64,000 nucleotides of DNA from Loigolactobacillus zhaoyuanensis (GTDB taxonomy: Bacteria > Bacillota > Bacilli > Lactobacillales > Lactobacillaceae): NCBI RefSeq assembly GCF_003946385.1, contig NZ_RHOE01000004.1:1-64000 (forward strand), given 5' to 3'. Position 1 is the first letter of the stretch. Each line of letters begins with the position of its first letter. A model generated the notes under the pieces. It saw only the letters and a list, made by a program, of their open reading frames with translations. It had not been told where the DNA came from and searched no databases. Both the position numbers and the translations under genes were made by a program. Shown piece after piece: positions 37,492 to 46,869 of this stretch.

Positions 37492-38964
37492 ATGTTTAAG
37501 GAAGACTTATTAGATAAGCAGGATCGCATTATGGTGTCATTGTTGGAACAACTTTACTTGGCCGACGGTGCGGTTAGTAAGCAAGCACTTAGCCAGCAAC
37601 TGTCGATCTCAGTATCTTCATTAAATCGTTATGTTAACCAATTAGTATTAGAATTACAGGCGTCAATTACTGCTGGTTTAGTTAAGTTGGAGTTAACGCC
37701 TAATCAGTTACAGTTAAGTTTAGACGGTCAGGTGACGCTAAATAAGCTTTATTTAGATGACGTTTTCCACAATTCAATTGATTGTCAAATTTTATTATTA
37801 ATGTACCGTAAGGGTAAAATAAATCTACATGAATTGATTTTGAAGTTAGCGATTAGTGAAGCTTCTTTGTATCGACACATTCAACATATCAATCGCGTGC
37901 TACGCGAGTTTAAAATAACGATCCGCCATGGTCAATTAGTAGGTCCAGAGTTACAGATTCGTTATTTTTATTATCAGTTGTTTACTAAAGTGTTACCGCT
38001 AGAAATTCAACCAAATATCTTACATAATCAATATATTGAACACTTGGAAAGTTATTTTGCTTATCAATTTAATACTGTGGCTAACCAGCGAATCAAATTG
38101 TGGATCACGATCTCGCAGCAGCGACAATTAACGATCAATCAGTTTGACCAACAATTACCATCAGCAATCAACGAGCTTAGTCGCGATAATATTTTATTTG
38201 AACGAATCAATGACTATTATCTACAACTATTTGCGCGGACACCGAATGCATCTGTTGATTTTGAAACTAAAGCTTTGTTTGCTATGTTGCTGAGTACGAG
38301 TGTTTTTAATAGTTATGCGACTGTAGTCCAAAAATTTGCGGATATTTATCAGCATAATCAAACTGAATTAAGTCAGTTGCTGGCAGCTTTTAATCAAGTT
38401 ATTCGCCGGGAATTGTTGCTTCAGCCAGAGCAATGGCCGTTTAATTTTTCTAAATTATTGTTTGATGCTTTAGTGAAACCTTATTTATTTAATGGTGAGC
38501 TAACGACCTTTAATCCACCGGCTGCGGCCTATTATCGGCAATTTTATTTCACAACTGAGTTACAGACGCTGGTAGCTAAAGTATTGGCCAAATTAAAACA
38601 AAGTGCTTGTCCACAGTTACGTTTGCTTGTTGCAACTAACAGTGCTTATTTTCAGCATTGCTTGCTATTGATACTTAATGAGTTTCAAGGTCAACAACAA
38701 CGGGAAATTACGATTGGATTGGCCACTGATTTCACCGATATTTTTGAACGTTTATTGATCAGTAAATTGCAACGGCAACTACATGATCAGTGGTTGATCA
38801 ACATTACAATGTATCAACCAGGGCATGATTATGATTTAGTGATAACCAACCAGACTTTACCCATAATTGCCGCTGGGCAGCAAGTGTACCAACTAACTCA
38901 ATTGGGTACTAAACGAGATATTCATAATATAGAAGAAATAATAAATTACATTGGGTATAAATAG
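37492..38964 (+). CDS. Mga-like helix-turn-helix transcriptional regulator
   Basis: A 490-residue regulator resembling the Mga/AtxA family. Two N-terminal winged helix-turn-helix domains are suggested by VSKQALSQQLSISVSSLNRY (about 28-47) and ISEASLYRHIQHINRVL (about 119-135). The rest matches the long PRD-like and EIIB-like layout of that family. It lies directly upstream of, and in the same direction as, a WxL surface gene cluster, which I infer it controls. The start is ATG 37492 behind AAAGGGG. AT-rich codon use differs from the flanking core genes. Confidence 0.8.
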   Translation: MFKEDLLDKQDRIMVSLLEQLYLADGAVSKQALSQQLSISVSSLNRYVNQLVLELQASITAGLVKLELTPNQLQLSLDGQVTLNKLYLDDVFHNSIDCQILLLMYRKGKINLHELILKLAISEASLYRHIQHINRVLREFKITIRHGQLVGPELQIRYFYYQLFTKVLPLEIQPNILHNQYIEHLESYFAYQFNTVANQRIKLWITISQQRQLTINQFDQQLPSAINELSRDNILFERINDYYLQLFARTPNASVDFETKALFAMLLSTSVFNSYATVVQKFADIYQHNQTELSQLLAAFNQVIRRELLLQPEQWPFNFSKLLFDALVKPYLFNGELTTFNPPAAAYYRQFYFTTELQTLVAKVLAKLKQSACPQLRLLVATNSAYFQHCLLLILNEFQGQQQREITIGLATDFTDIFERLLISKLQRQLHDQWLINITMYQPGHDYDLVITNQTLPIIAAGQQVYQLTQLGTKRDIHNIEEIINYIGYK

Positions 38965-39015
38965 GCGATATAAAAATTACGCAATCAATAGTTTTAACCA
39001 GTGATAACACTAATT

Positions 39016-39040
39016 ATAGTGATTTATCACTATTTTTTTA
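39016..39040 (+). terminator. Terminator of the Mga-like regulator gene
   Basis: A perfect 8-bp stem ATAGTGAT (39016-39023) and ATCACTAT (39026-39033) with a 2-base loop and a seven-T run. Confidence 0.82.
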
Positions 39041-39061
39041 TTTATATTAGGAATTAATACT

Positions 39062-39094
39062 ATCAATTTTGATATAAAAAATATCAAAATTGAT
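39062..39094. promoter_or_regulatory. Perfect 14-bp inverted repeat upstream of the WxL operon
   Basis: ATCAATTTTGATAT (39062-39075) and ATATCAAAATTGAT (39081-39094) are exact reverse complements around AAAAA. The repeat lies 11 bases upstream of a TTGACA (39106-39111). It may be an operator, possibly for the adjacent Mga-like regulator; the -10 box could not be assigned with confidence. Confidence 0.6.
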
Positions 39095-39159
39095 TAGCTA
39101 ATTTATTGACAACGGTTACAATTAATTTGTTGAAAAATGTGAGGAAAGTAGGTGGACTT

Positions 39160-40542
39160 ATGCGGACTAGGATGTGGCGCCGCTGGCTGAATTTATTTGC
39201 ACTTGTCAGTTTGTTAGTGGGAATTGTAGGTAGTTCAGTACAAGCGGCGACCACAGCAGCACGACCGGAATTGATCTTAAGCGGTGCCAGTGATTTAAAA
39301 GTTGGCACAAGTAGTGAACTAAGCTTGACTGTCGCTAATGTTCCAGCTGAGACGCAGGTGGCGATAACATTACCTGCAGGGCTAGAAACAGACGTAACGG
39401 CGCTTAATCAGCTTAATAATGCGAATAGTGACCAGTTTAGCGCACAGCTTGACGCAACAAATTTATTGATCACCACGTATGACGCAATACCGCTTAAGTT
39501 GGCGATTCCCATAACGGCAGTCACGGCAGGCAGTTATCAATTACAGGCACGTGCAGGAACACTGCAGTCTAAGCTCCAAGTAATAGCGACTACAGAATCT
39601 TCTGGATCAGCAGCAACTAGTGAAACTGAAGATAGCAGTAGCTCTGTTGTCGTGGATCAACCCTCAACCTCAACCCAAAGTACCCCAGATTTAAGTTCAA
39701 GTCTTGAGTCAGCTACAGCAGCTCGAGCAAGCACTGCAATTTCTTTAAAGGCGGATCAATCTAATGGTACTAGTGACTTCCAAACCAGTTTTTATTATGG
39801 TGGTGATTTTACGCTTTCTGGTACTGTTAAGGATGGACTGACCGAAAAACTGACCTTTGTTCTCGTGGCAGTGAGTGTTAGCGGTAATGGACCAGCGCTT
39901 AAAGACAGAACACTGGGAACTGTTAATGTAACTGCTGAAGTAAGCCAAAACTGGAAGTATGTCGTTCCCGATAGTTATTTGCCGGACTATAGTGATAGTA
40001 TGGTTGGAACTGTTTATAAGTTTAGGCTTGAAGCGCGCAGGTCGACTAATACGGATAGCGGTAATGCTAGTTTTAATTTAGCCTACATCAAAGGTATGAT
40101 CGGTATCACCGCACCGAGTTTGATCAATTTTGGTGAGGATCTCAATGTGAAGGAAACCAGTGCAATAACGTATATGGGTAAAATACCGACGGGTGATAAA
40201 TCATTGGCGGTGGAAGATACCCGTGTTTTTCCGTCTGGTGTGAAGATCAACGGATGGCAATTAACCGCTACTTTGACTAAACAAATGACTGGTGAAACGA
40301 CAGGCACGGTTTTAACGGACAGTTTACATTATCTAAATAATGGGGCTGACAGTACGCTGTCTAGCGCTGCCGTGACCGTTGCCAGCTTGGCTACGGCAAC
40401 TCCGGGTAAAACAACCAATATTTCTAGTAAATGGGATACAAAAACAGGCTTAGCCTTTAAGCCTAAGCCGGGACAACCCAAAGTTGAAAAATATGCTGGT
40501 ACGGTGACTTGGACTTTACAAGAAACATTACCGAATAAATGA
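39160..40542 (+). CDS. Large WxL domain surface protein (CscC-like)
   Basis: A secreted, cell-wall-associated protein of 460 residues. A signal peptide ends near SSVQAA (about residue 29). A beta-rich N-terminal part and a Ser/Thr-rich linker (about 145-190) precede a C-terminal WxL region with two WxL motifs, GWQLTATL near residue 366 and TWTLQETLP at the end. WxL domains bind peptidoglycan non-covalently. The start is ATG 39160 (AGTAGGTGG site); an upstream in-frame codon at 39106 is inside the promoter region. First gene of the surface cluster. Confidence 0.85.
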   Translation: MRTRMWRRWLNLFALVSLLVGIVGSSVQAATTAARPELILSGASDLKVGTSSELSLTVANVPAETQVAITLPAGLETDVTALNQLNNANSDQFSAQLDATNLLITTYDAIPLKLAIPITAVTAGSYQLQARAGTLQSKLQVIATTESSGSAATSETEDSSSSVVVDQPSTSTQSTPDLSSSLESATAARASTAISLKADQSNGTSDFQTSFYYGGDFTLSGTVKDGLTEKLTFVLVAVSVSGNGPALKDRTLGTVNVTAEVSQNWKYVVPDSYLPDYSDSMVGTVYKFRLEARRSTNTDSGNASFNLAYIKGMIGITAPSLINFGEDLNVKETSAITYMGKIPTGDKSLAVEDTRVFPSGVKINGWQLTATLTKQMTGETTGTVLTDSLHYLNNGADSTLSSAAVTVASLATATPGKTTNISSKWDTKTGLAFKPKPGQPKVEKYAGTVTWTLQETLPNK

Positions 40543-40555
40543 AAGGAGCACGCTG

Positions 40556-40873
40556 ATGAACGCAAGAAAGCTCGTCTTGTATTTGTTACTAGCTGCGGCG
40601 CTCCTTTTACCGAGTACGGCTAGTTATGCGGCAATAAATAGTCAAGCACAAACCAGTTTTGTGCCTAGTCCGATAGTTAAGCCAAACGTGCCAAATCAGG
40701 TGATAGTTCCCAATGATGTGCAATCAAATAATATTCAGGGCAATATACAAACTGTATTGCCACAAACCAATGGGCAAACTTCTTGGGGTTTGACGCTCTT
40801 GGGTAGTGTTCTGTTGTTTGGTTTAGCTGGCTTTATGTTTAGAAATAAATTAATGCAACATAAATTAAACTAA
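40556..40873 (+). CDS. Small LPQTN-anchored surface protein (CscD-like)
   Basis: A 105-residue protein with a signal peptide (cleavage near ASYAA) and a sortase sorting signal: LPQTN near residue 69, a hydrophobic stretch, and the basic tail RNKLMQHKLN. The mature peptide is only about 45 residues, rich in Asn, Val, Pro and Gln. Small LPxTG proteins of this kind recur in csc clusters next to WxL genes. The start is ATG 40556 with AAAGGAGC. It may anchor the complex covalently to the wall (inference). Confidence 0.85.
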   Translation: MNARKLVLYLLLAAALLLPSTASYAAINSQAQTSFVPSPIVKPNVPNQVIVPNDVQSNNIQGNIQTVLPQTNGQTSWGLTLLGSVLLFGLAGFMFRNKLMQHKLN

Positions 40874-40885
40874 GAGGTGACCAAA

Positions 40886-41602
40886 ATGATTAAAAAAAGT
40901 GCTTTGGTAACAATGACAATGTTAAGTGGCTTATTAGCGGGTGGGTTAGCAACAAGTGTGAGTGCAGCTGTATCCCAAACCGAGAAGTCAACGGCAACAG
41001 CGACTTTCACTGATACGACCGATCCAACTAATCCAATCGATCCCGAAGATCCTGATCCTAGTAATCCTGGTCCTGGCCCTGGTACCGGTGAAACAGGCCC
41101 ATTGACCATTGATTACGTTTCAGATTTAGATTTTGGAACTCATGATGTCCCAAAAGCAGATGCAACCTATACAGCGGCAAATGATAAAACTACTGATGGT
41201 AAAGCAATTCCTAACTTTGTGCAGGTGACTGACCAACGTTCTGGTGCGGTTAAAGGTTGGACCTTGACCGTTATGCAAGATGCCCAATTTACAAATGATG
41301 CGAACGGAAAATTAGAGGGTGCACAATTAAAATTCTCAGGAACAGCCGTTACTACAACGGGGAATACTGAAAAGGCGCCTACGACCCATGCTGTTACTTT
41401 AGATCCCGGGACTTCAGCAGTTATTATGGATGCTGGCGCTGGCGCTGGATTCGGTACTTGGGCTGATAAATGGGGCAAAGTTACCGATGAAGAAGACGTT
41501 TCGACTGCTACATTAAAAGTACCGGTTGCGGCGCATCCAGATGCGGCTACCTACACATCAAACTTAACGTGGACCTTAACGGACGTGCCTGCAACTGCGT
41601 AA
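40886..41602 (+). CDS. WxL domain surface protein (CscB-like)
   Basis: A secreted 238-residue protein, signal peptide ending near TSVSAA, followed by a Pro/Asp/Gly-rich linker (about residues 52-72) and a WxL domain. Both motifs are present: GWTLTVMQ near residue 126 and TWTLTDVP at the C-terminus. This short form is the commonest WxL type. The start is ATG 40886 behind AAGAGGTGA. It lies 12 bases after the LPQTN gene and just before the DUF916 gene, so the four are likely one operon. Confidence 0.9.
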   Translation: MIKKSALVTMTMLSGLLAGGLATSVSAAVSQTEKSTATATFTDTTDPTNPIDPEDPDPSNPGPGPGTGETGPLTIDYVSDLDFGTHDVPKADATYTAANDKTTDGKAIPNFVQVTDQRSGAVKGWTLTVMQDAQFTNDANGKLEGAQLKFSGTAVTTTGNTEKAPTTHAVTLDPGTSAVIMDAGAGAGFGTWADKWGKVTDEEDVSTATLKVPVAAHPDAATYTSNLTWTLTDVPATA

Positions 41603-41637
41603 TCAATAAAAACTAACGGACAAAGGATGTGTCTCTG

Positions 41638-42702
41638 TTGAAACGACAAAATTTAGTATTAGCTACTTTAGCGTTAATTTTAGGGATGTTTGTCTGGCTT
41701 CGGCCGGCCGCCGCTAGTGAGTTGACTTTTGGGGTAGAAACCAATCTACCAGATAATCAAGTCGCCAAAGACGTTAATTATTTTGATTTAAAATTAGCGC
41801 CAGGGACGCAGCAAACGATCAGCGCAACGGTGACTAATCTGACCGATAAGACGGTTAAATTAAAACCGGAAGTTAATGCAGCGACAACTAATATAAATGG
41901 CGTTGTGGAATATACTAAGGCCAAAGCTAAAGCAGACACTACTTTGCGTTATTCGTTAGCTGATTATGTTAAGCCGGAACAAGCGACGGTCGACATACCA
42001 GCGCACCAACAACGACAGGTCAAATTAAACGTCACTATGCCGGCAGGTCATTTTAACGGGATCATCGCTGGTGGTCTCAGATTACAAGATGTCAACGCGA
42101 TCGCGGCCCAAAAAAAGGCCAAAAAAGGGACAACAGTACAAAATCAATATGCCTACGTGATCGGCATTGTTTTGCACCAAAACACGAAGACGATGACCCC
42201 ACAGATGAAATTAGGTCAAGTCAAGGCTAGTCAGTCCAACTACCGTAATGTGATCAACGCAACGTTACGCAACGTGACCGCAACCTATATCAATCAATTA
42301 ACGGTTAAAGCAAAGATTTATCCCCGCGGTAGTGAAAAAGTGAAGTACCAGCAGACCAATAAAGGGATGCAAATGGCGCCTAACTCTCAACTAGTATTTC
42401 CAGTTCGTTTAAATGGTCAACCACTAAAGGCTGGTAAATACACTATGGATCTGGTTGCGACTTCTAAAGGGCATAAATGGCACTTTAAACGTAACTTTGA
42501 GATCGATGGTCAGCGGGCGGCTAAGTTGAATAAGCGGGATGTCACGATCAAGCCTGATTATACTTGGCTTTATACCTTGATTGGCGTGATCATTTTATTA
42601 GCGCTGATTGGTGGCTTTTGGTTCTATAGCCGGCGTAAGTTAAAGGCTAAAGAGCGAGAAAATGCGGCTTTACGAGCAGAATTAGATAAGCATAAGCATT
42701 AA
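41638..42702 (+). CDS. DUF916/DUF3324 membrane-anchored surface protein (CscA-like)
   Basis: A 354-residue protein with a signal peptide (to about AAASE), two extracellular beta domains (DUF916, now WxL-interacting protein, then DUF3324), a C-terminal membrane helix (about 312-332) and a basic cytoplasmic tail. Members of this family bind WxL proteins and tether them to the membrane. The start is TTG 41638 with AAAGGATG; GTG 41629 is less likely because it overlaps the site. Last gene of the cluster, followed by a terminator. Confidence 0.9.
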   Translation: MKRQNLVLATLALILGMFVWLRPAAASELTFGVETNLPDNQVAKDVNYFDLKLAPGTQQTISATVTNLTDKTVKLKPEVNAATTNINGVVEYTKAKAKADTTLRYSLADYVKPEQATVDIPAHQQRQVKLNVTMPAGHFNGIIAGGLRLQDVNAIAAQKKAKKGTTVQNQYAYVIGIVLHQNTKTMTPQMKLGQVKASQSNYRNVINATLRNVTATYINQLTVKAKIYPRGSEKVKYQQTNKGMQMAPNSQLVFPVRLNGQPLKAGKYTMDLVATSKGHKWHFKRNFEIDGQRAAKLNKRDVTIKPDYTWLYTLIGVIILLALIGGFWFYSRRKLKAKERENAALRAELDKHKH

Positions 42703-42709
42703 AAAAATG

Positions 42710-42742
42710 GCGGTGTGACTGGTTGCAGTCCACCGCTATTTT
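42710..42742 (+). terminator. Terminator of the WxL cluster
   Basis: GCGGTG and GACT (42710-42720) pair with AGTC and CACCGC (42727-42736) around GGTTGC, with a T-rich tail. Confidence 0.8.
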
Positions 42743-42832
42743 GGTTCGACAGCTGATTTTTTTAAATTTAAGTCTAAATATGCTAGAATAGCTTAGTTTG
42801 AAAGAATTCGGATGAATGGAAGGTGCGGTCAA

Positions 42833-44101
42833 TTGAGTTACGCAAAACAAATGTTAGATGACTTGCAAGCTGGACGATTAGAAGAAGCCAAAACAGCATT
42901 TAATCACGCTTTACGCCGGGATGATGATGAAACGTTATACAGTTTAGCAGAGGATCTGTACGCTTCAGGTTTTTTACGGCAAGCACGGCGCACCTATTTA
43001 CAGTTACTAAAAAAATACCCCACTGAAGATGAGCTACGAACAACATTAGCCGATATTGCTATCAGTGATGGTAAAACTGATGAGGCGCTGACTTATTTAC
43101 AGGAAGTTAAACCAGAATCGCCAGCGTACGCAGAAAGTCTGTTGGTCAGCGCTGATTTGTATCAACAACAGGGTTTGTACGAAGTCAGTGAGCAGAAATT
43201 ATTGACCGCCCGCCGCTTATTTCCTGATGAACCGATCATTAGTTTTGCTTTGGCCGAATTTTATTTTGATAGCGGCGAATTTCAAAAGGCGATCGTTCAT
43301 TACGAAGCATTGGTGGCTACCGGTGAAACAACGATTGCTCAAGTCAATCTTTACCAACGCTTAGGGGTCGCCTATGCCAATAGTGGTGAGTTTGAACAGG
43401 CTCGCGATTATCTAGCACAGATCACGGAAGCCGAAATGGATAGTAATACTTTATTTCAAAGTGGCTTTATTGCGTTGCAGTTGAAAGATTATACGCGGGC
43501 CATCGATAGTTTTGAACGGGTAGTGGAACAAGATGCGCAGTATAGTTCAGTTTATCCCTATTATGCCGAAGCGTTGGAAGCTGATCAGCAATTACCAGCA
43601 GCGTTACGGGTGGTGCAAGCTGGTTTAGCCGTTGACCAGTATAACGAGGTGTTATTCGATAAAGGGGCCCATTTGGCGTTACGTTTAGAAGATGACGCCA
43701 CCGCAGAGCAATATTTACAGCAACTATTGACGATCGATCCGGAAAACATGCAGGCATTGATCGAATTAAGTAATTTGTACGTTAAATCAGCCCGCCACGA
43801 AGAAAATTACGACTTGCTTGAATCCGCATTGCAACAAGGAGATGTCGATCCGCAAGCTTACTGGAACTTTGCGCGTTCGGCGGCTGAATTAGATCATGCT
43901 GCTATCGCGCGTGAAAACTACTTGTTGGCTTATCCGACTTTTAAAAATGAGGCTAATTTTCTGAAAGAAATCATTAATTTCTTCCGCAGTATGGGGTTAC
44001 GTGCTGAAACGTTGGCTGCTTTACAACGCTACGTGAAGATCGTGCCAACGGATGATGAAATGGCTTATCTGCTTGATGATTATTTAGCGGATGAAAATTG
44101 A
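42833..44101 (+). CDS. Tetratricopeptide repeat protein
   Basis: A cytoplasmic protein of 422 residues made of about ten to twelve TPR helical hairpins, a scaffold for protein-protein contacts. It resembles the TPR protein found after hup in lactobacilli and the YpiA-like family. The start is TTG 42833 behind GGAAGGTGCGG; a longer frame begins at ATG 42812. TAGAAT at 42785-42790 may be its -10 box. The binding partner is unknown. The WxL island separates it from hup. Confidence 0.85.
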   Translation: MSYAKQMLDDLQAGRLEEAKTAFNHALRRDDDETLYSLAEDLYASGFLRQARRTYLQLLKKYPTEDELRTTLADIAISDGKTDEALTYLQEVKPESPAYAESLLVSADLYQQQGLYEVSEQKLLTARRLFPDEPIISFALAEFYFDSGEFQKAIVHYEALVATGETTIAQVNLYQRLGVAYANSGEFEQARDYLAQITEAEMDSNTLFQSGFIALQLKDYTRAIDSFERVVEQDAQYSSVYPYYAEALEADQQLPAALRVVQAGLAVDQYNEVLFDKGAHLALRLEDDATAEQYLQQLLTIDPENMQALIELSNLYVKSARHEENYDLLESALQQGDVDPQAYWNFARSAAELDHAAIARENYLLAYPTFKNEANFLKEIINFFRSMGLRAETLAALQRYVKIVPTDDEMAYLLDDYLADEN

Positions 44102-44108
44102 TAGCAAA

Positions 44109-44138
44109 AATGCGTAGCCAAGTGGTTACGCATTTTTT
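44109..44138. terminator. Terminator between the TPR gene and the Xer-like gene
   Basis: AATGCGTA (44109-44116) pairs with TACGCATT (44127-44134), with A residues on the left and T residues on the right; it can serve both converging genes. Confidence 0.85.
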
Positions 44139-44147
44139 GTGACTAAT

Positions 44148-44963
44148 TTAAGGCAGTAAACTGCGGTAGTAGTCTAGTGAAGCGGGATCCAGCCTTAATT
44201 GCTGTTGCAGTTCAGTTTGACTGGCAGCACGGTGCTGGATTAAATAGTGGAGGATATAGCCTTGATGTAGTTTCTGTGGCGTTAAGGCGAAATCTAATAA
44301 AGGGGCATCTTTTTTTAAATACTTGTGTAAAGCTGGCGCCGATAATCTGGGATGCTGCCGGTCGAGCCGCGTTTTTAAAAACAGTTCAGCGCTATTCTGT
44401 AAAAGTTGGCGTGGCCGCAGATAGTCATGAAAAGCCTGCATAAACACGCGCTCGGTTGCATTAAAACTTAGCTCAGCCGCAATCGTATAAAAATCAGGGG
44501 CTAACATTTCTTGGCTGGTAAAACCATGAGCACTAAACAACAGTAGCGCACGGGTATAGAAACTTAATTGCTGATTTTGCAGATGTGCTGCCAATTGTTC
44601 AAGCCAAGTAAAGTCAATTGTTGGTTGTAGTATTTCTTTACTTAATCCTTTCAAGCCAACAGTTGGGTAATGCGCGATCAATTCATGGGTGAATAAAAAT
44701 TTAAAGTAGCCGTTGAGGTGCGAAAGTATTTTATTGTAGGTGTCATTTTTTAACTCACGCTGGCTTAGCAACATGCTCAAGTAATCGCGGATGTCGTTTT
44801 CTAGAATATTATCTAGACTGGGATCACTACTAAAGGCCCAGTTGAAGCGCTGTAGGTAGGTGAAGAAGTCTTCGAGCGTACGGGAATATTCAGCAATCGT
44901 TATTTCCGCTAACTCTTTTTCAGCTAAGAAATGCTGAAAGTTTTTTTGATAGGGATAGGCCAT
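44148..44963 (-). CDS. Catalytically degenerate Xer-like protein
   Basis: A 271-residue protein whose N-terminal half (about 1-95) looks like the core-binding domain of tyrosine recombinases (ITIAEYSRTLEDFFTYLQ). The C-terminal half is the size of a catalytic domain but lacks the expected residues: where XerD has ATGLRVSEL it reads SAHGFTSQEML, and I find no HxxR or terminal Tyr-containing box. It resembles the XerD-like family of streptococci and lactobacilli. The start is ATG 44963 with AAAGGAG. Probably a DNA-binding protein without recombinase activity. Confidence 0.75.
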   Translation of the reverse strand: MAYPYQKNFQHFLAEKELAEITIAEYSRTLEDFFTYLQRFNWAFSSDPSLDNILENDIRDYLSMLLSQRELKNDTYNKILSHLNGYFKFLFTHELIAHYPTVGLKGLSKEILQPTIDFTWLEQLAAHLQNQQLSFYTRALLLFSAHGFTSQEMLAPDFYTIAAELSFNATERVFMQAFHDYLRPRQLLQNSAELFLKTRLDRQHPRLSAPALHKYLKKDAPLLDFALTPQKLHQGYILHYLIQHRAASQTELQQQLRLDPASLDYYRSLLP

Positions 44964-45055
44964 TGATACCAACTCCTTTAAGCAAGTATATCATAAAAAA
45001 GTTACTTTAACTTATTTAATAAAAAACAAATAGCGCAGACAAGCTGCGCATAAAT

Positions 45056-45928
45056 TTAAAAAATAGACCGGCGTTTACGTTCGTAAGTAAAACCTTCGCC
45101 TAAGACTTCATGGACATTAATAATTGAAATAAAGGCTTGTGGATCATGTTGAGCAATAATGCGTTTGATAAGGGCGATTTCATTTGGTGCCACCACGCAA
45201 TAAATCACCTTTTTTTCAGCGTGTTGATAGCCACCCTCAGCTTGTAAGAAACTAGTGCCGCGATTTAGTTGGGCCATAATATCGTCAGCAATTACTTGAT
45301 AATCATCGCTAATGATCAAAATACCACGCGCGGCATAAGCGCCTTCTTGAGTGAAATCAACGACTTGCGAAAAAATAAAAGAGGCGAGCAGGGTGTACAT
45401 CATATGCCGGATATCAAGGTAACTTAATGATAAAACCAATACGATAATATCAAAGAAAAGTAGTGAACGGCCCATTGAAATGCCGCGTTGCCGTTCGATG
45501 ACACGGGCGACAACATCACTACCGCCAGTAGTCCCACCAGCTCGGTAGATCAACCCACTGCCAAAACCACCGCAAAGTCCCGCCATAACCCCAGCGATAA
45601 ATAAATCATGGTGTAAATTAAGCTGCACCGGTAATCGTTGCCACAACCACAGAAACAGCGATAACATTACCGTTCCATAAACCGTTAGTATAAGTGCGTT
45701 ACGATCGAGAAATTTATAACCAACGATGATCAACGGAATATTAAGTAATAAGCTGGAATAGGCTGGATCCAGATGGAACCAAAAGCGCAGAATCAATGTA
45801 ACCCCCGTAATTCCGCCTTCAGCTAAATTATTATTGATATTAATACTCACCAAACCCAGTGCATAAAGTGCACAACCTAAAGCAATTAAAAATAAATCGC
45901 GTCCCCGAATACCATGTTGCTCTACCAA
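45056..45928 (-). CDS. YitT family membrane protein
   Basis: A 290-residue protein with about five to six membrane helices and a C-terminal cytoplasmic DUF2179 domain (about 205-285). The family is widespread in Firmicutes with poorly defined function. The frame extends to 46024, but the minus-strand AAGGAGGCGG sets TTG 45928 as the start. It is upstream of the Xer-like gene on the same strand with a 92-base gap, and divergent from dapB. Confidence 0.88.
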   Translation of the reverse strand: MVEQHGIRGRDLFLIALGCALYALGLVSININNNLAEGGITGVTLILRFWFHLDPAYSSLLLNIPLIIVGYKFLDRNALILTVYGTVMLSLFLWLWQRLPVQLNLHHDLFIAGVMAGLCGGFGSGLIYRAGGTTGGSDVVARVIERQRGISMGRSLLFFDIIVLVLSLSYLDIRHMMYTLLASFIFSQVVDFTQEGAYAARGILIISDDYQVIADDIMAQLNRGTSFLQAEGGYQHAEKKVIYCVVAPNEIALIKRIIAQHDPQAFISIINVHEVLGEGFTYERKRRSIF

Positions 45929-46080
45929 AAATACCGCCTCCTTGTTTGATAGTAGAAGAAAATAAACGTTACCCCTGCCTGCATTATACCGGATTTTAGC
46001 GCTTACGGATATTTTAATTGCCACGAGAATTTGTTAGTATGTTAAGTAACGAATTAAATTAAATGAAAAAGGTGATCTTT

Positions 46081-46869
46081 TTGACAAAAATTCTTGTCGC
46101 AGGTTTCAAAGGTAGAATGGGCGCTACTGCAACACAAATGGTTTTAAAAAATGCTGATTTTGAATTGGTGGGGGTTTATGATCCAATCGCTACTGAAAAA
46201 GATTTAGCTGAGTTACCTGAATTTGCTGGTCAACACGCACCAGTTTTCACTGAATTGAACGCAACGTTGGTAGCTGAACCAGAAATTTGGATCGATTTTA
46301 CAATTCCCAAAGCGGCAGTGGCTAACACTCAATTCGCCTTGGAACACAAAATATCGCCAGTTGTGGGGACGACTGGTTTTACGGCAGCGGACATTAAAGC
46401 TTTGCAAACATTAGCTGAACAACAGAAAACTGGTGGCTTAATTGCGCCTAATTTTAGTTTAAGTGCCGTTTTGATGATGCAATTCTCTAAGCAAGCGGCT
46501 AAATATTTCCCTGATGTTGAAATTATTGAAATGCACCATGATAATAAATTAGATGCACCGAGTGGAACGGCCGTTAAGACAGCTGAAATGCTGGCCGAAG
46601 TTCGCGGCGACAAGCCACAAGGTAATCCAGATGAGAAAGAAAGTATTCCTGGTGCGCGTGGTGCTAATTATGCGGGCATGCGGATCCACAGCGTACGTTT
46701 ACCCGGCTTAATTGCGCATCAACAAGTTCAATTTGGTGGCATTGGGGAAGGGCTGACGATTCGCCAAGATACCTATGACCGTGAATCCTTTATGACTGGC
46801 GTCGCTTTAGCTTGTCGTAAAGTTCGCCAAGCTAGTCAACTCTACGATGGACTTGAATATCTACTATGA
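46081..46869 (+). CDS. dapB: 4-hydroxy-tetrahydrodipicolinate reductase
   Basis: An enzyme of the diaminopimelate/lysine pathway, supplying the peptidoglycan cross-link residue. The NAD(P)-binding loop is GFKGRMG near the N-terminus; the catalytic segment is [15 protein letters not shown] (about 150-164). The start TTG 46081 is favoured by AAAGGTGA at 46068-46075; ATG 46063 is also in frame. It overlaps the cca ATG by four bases. No other dap genes are nearby. Confidence 0.94.
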   Translation: MTKILVAGFKGRMGATATQMVLKNADFELVGVYDPIATEKDLAELPEFAGQHAPVFTELNATLVAEPEIWIDFTIPKAAVANTQFALEHKISPVVGTTGFTAADIKALQTLAEQQKTGGLIAPNFSLSAVLMMQFSKQAAKYFPDVEIIEMHHDNKLDAPSGTAVKTAEMLAEVRGDKPQGNPDEKESIPGARGANYAGMRIHSVRLPGLIAHQQVQFGGIGEGLTIRQDTYDRESFMTGVALACRKVRQASQLYDGLEYLL

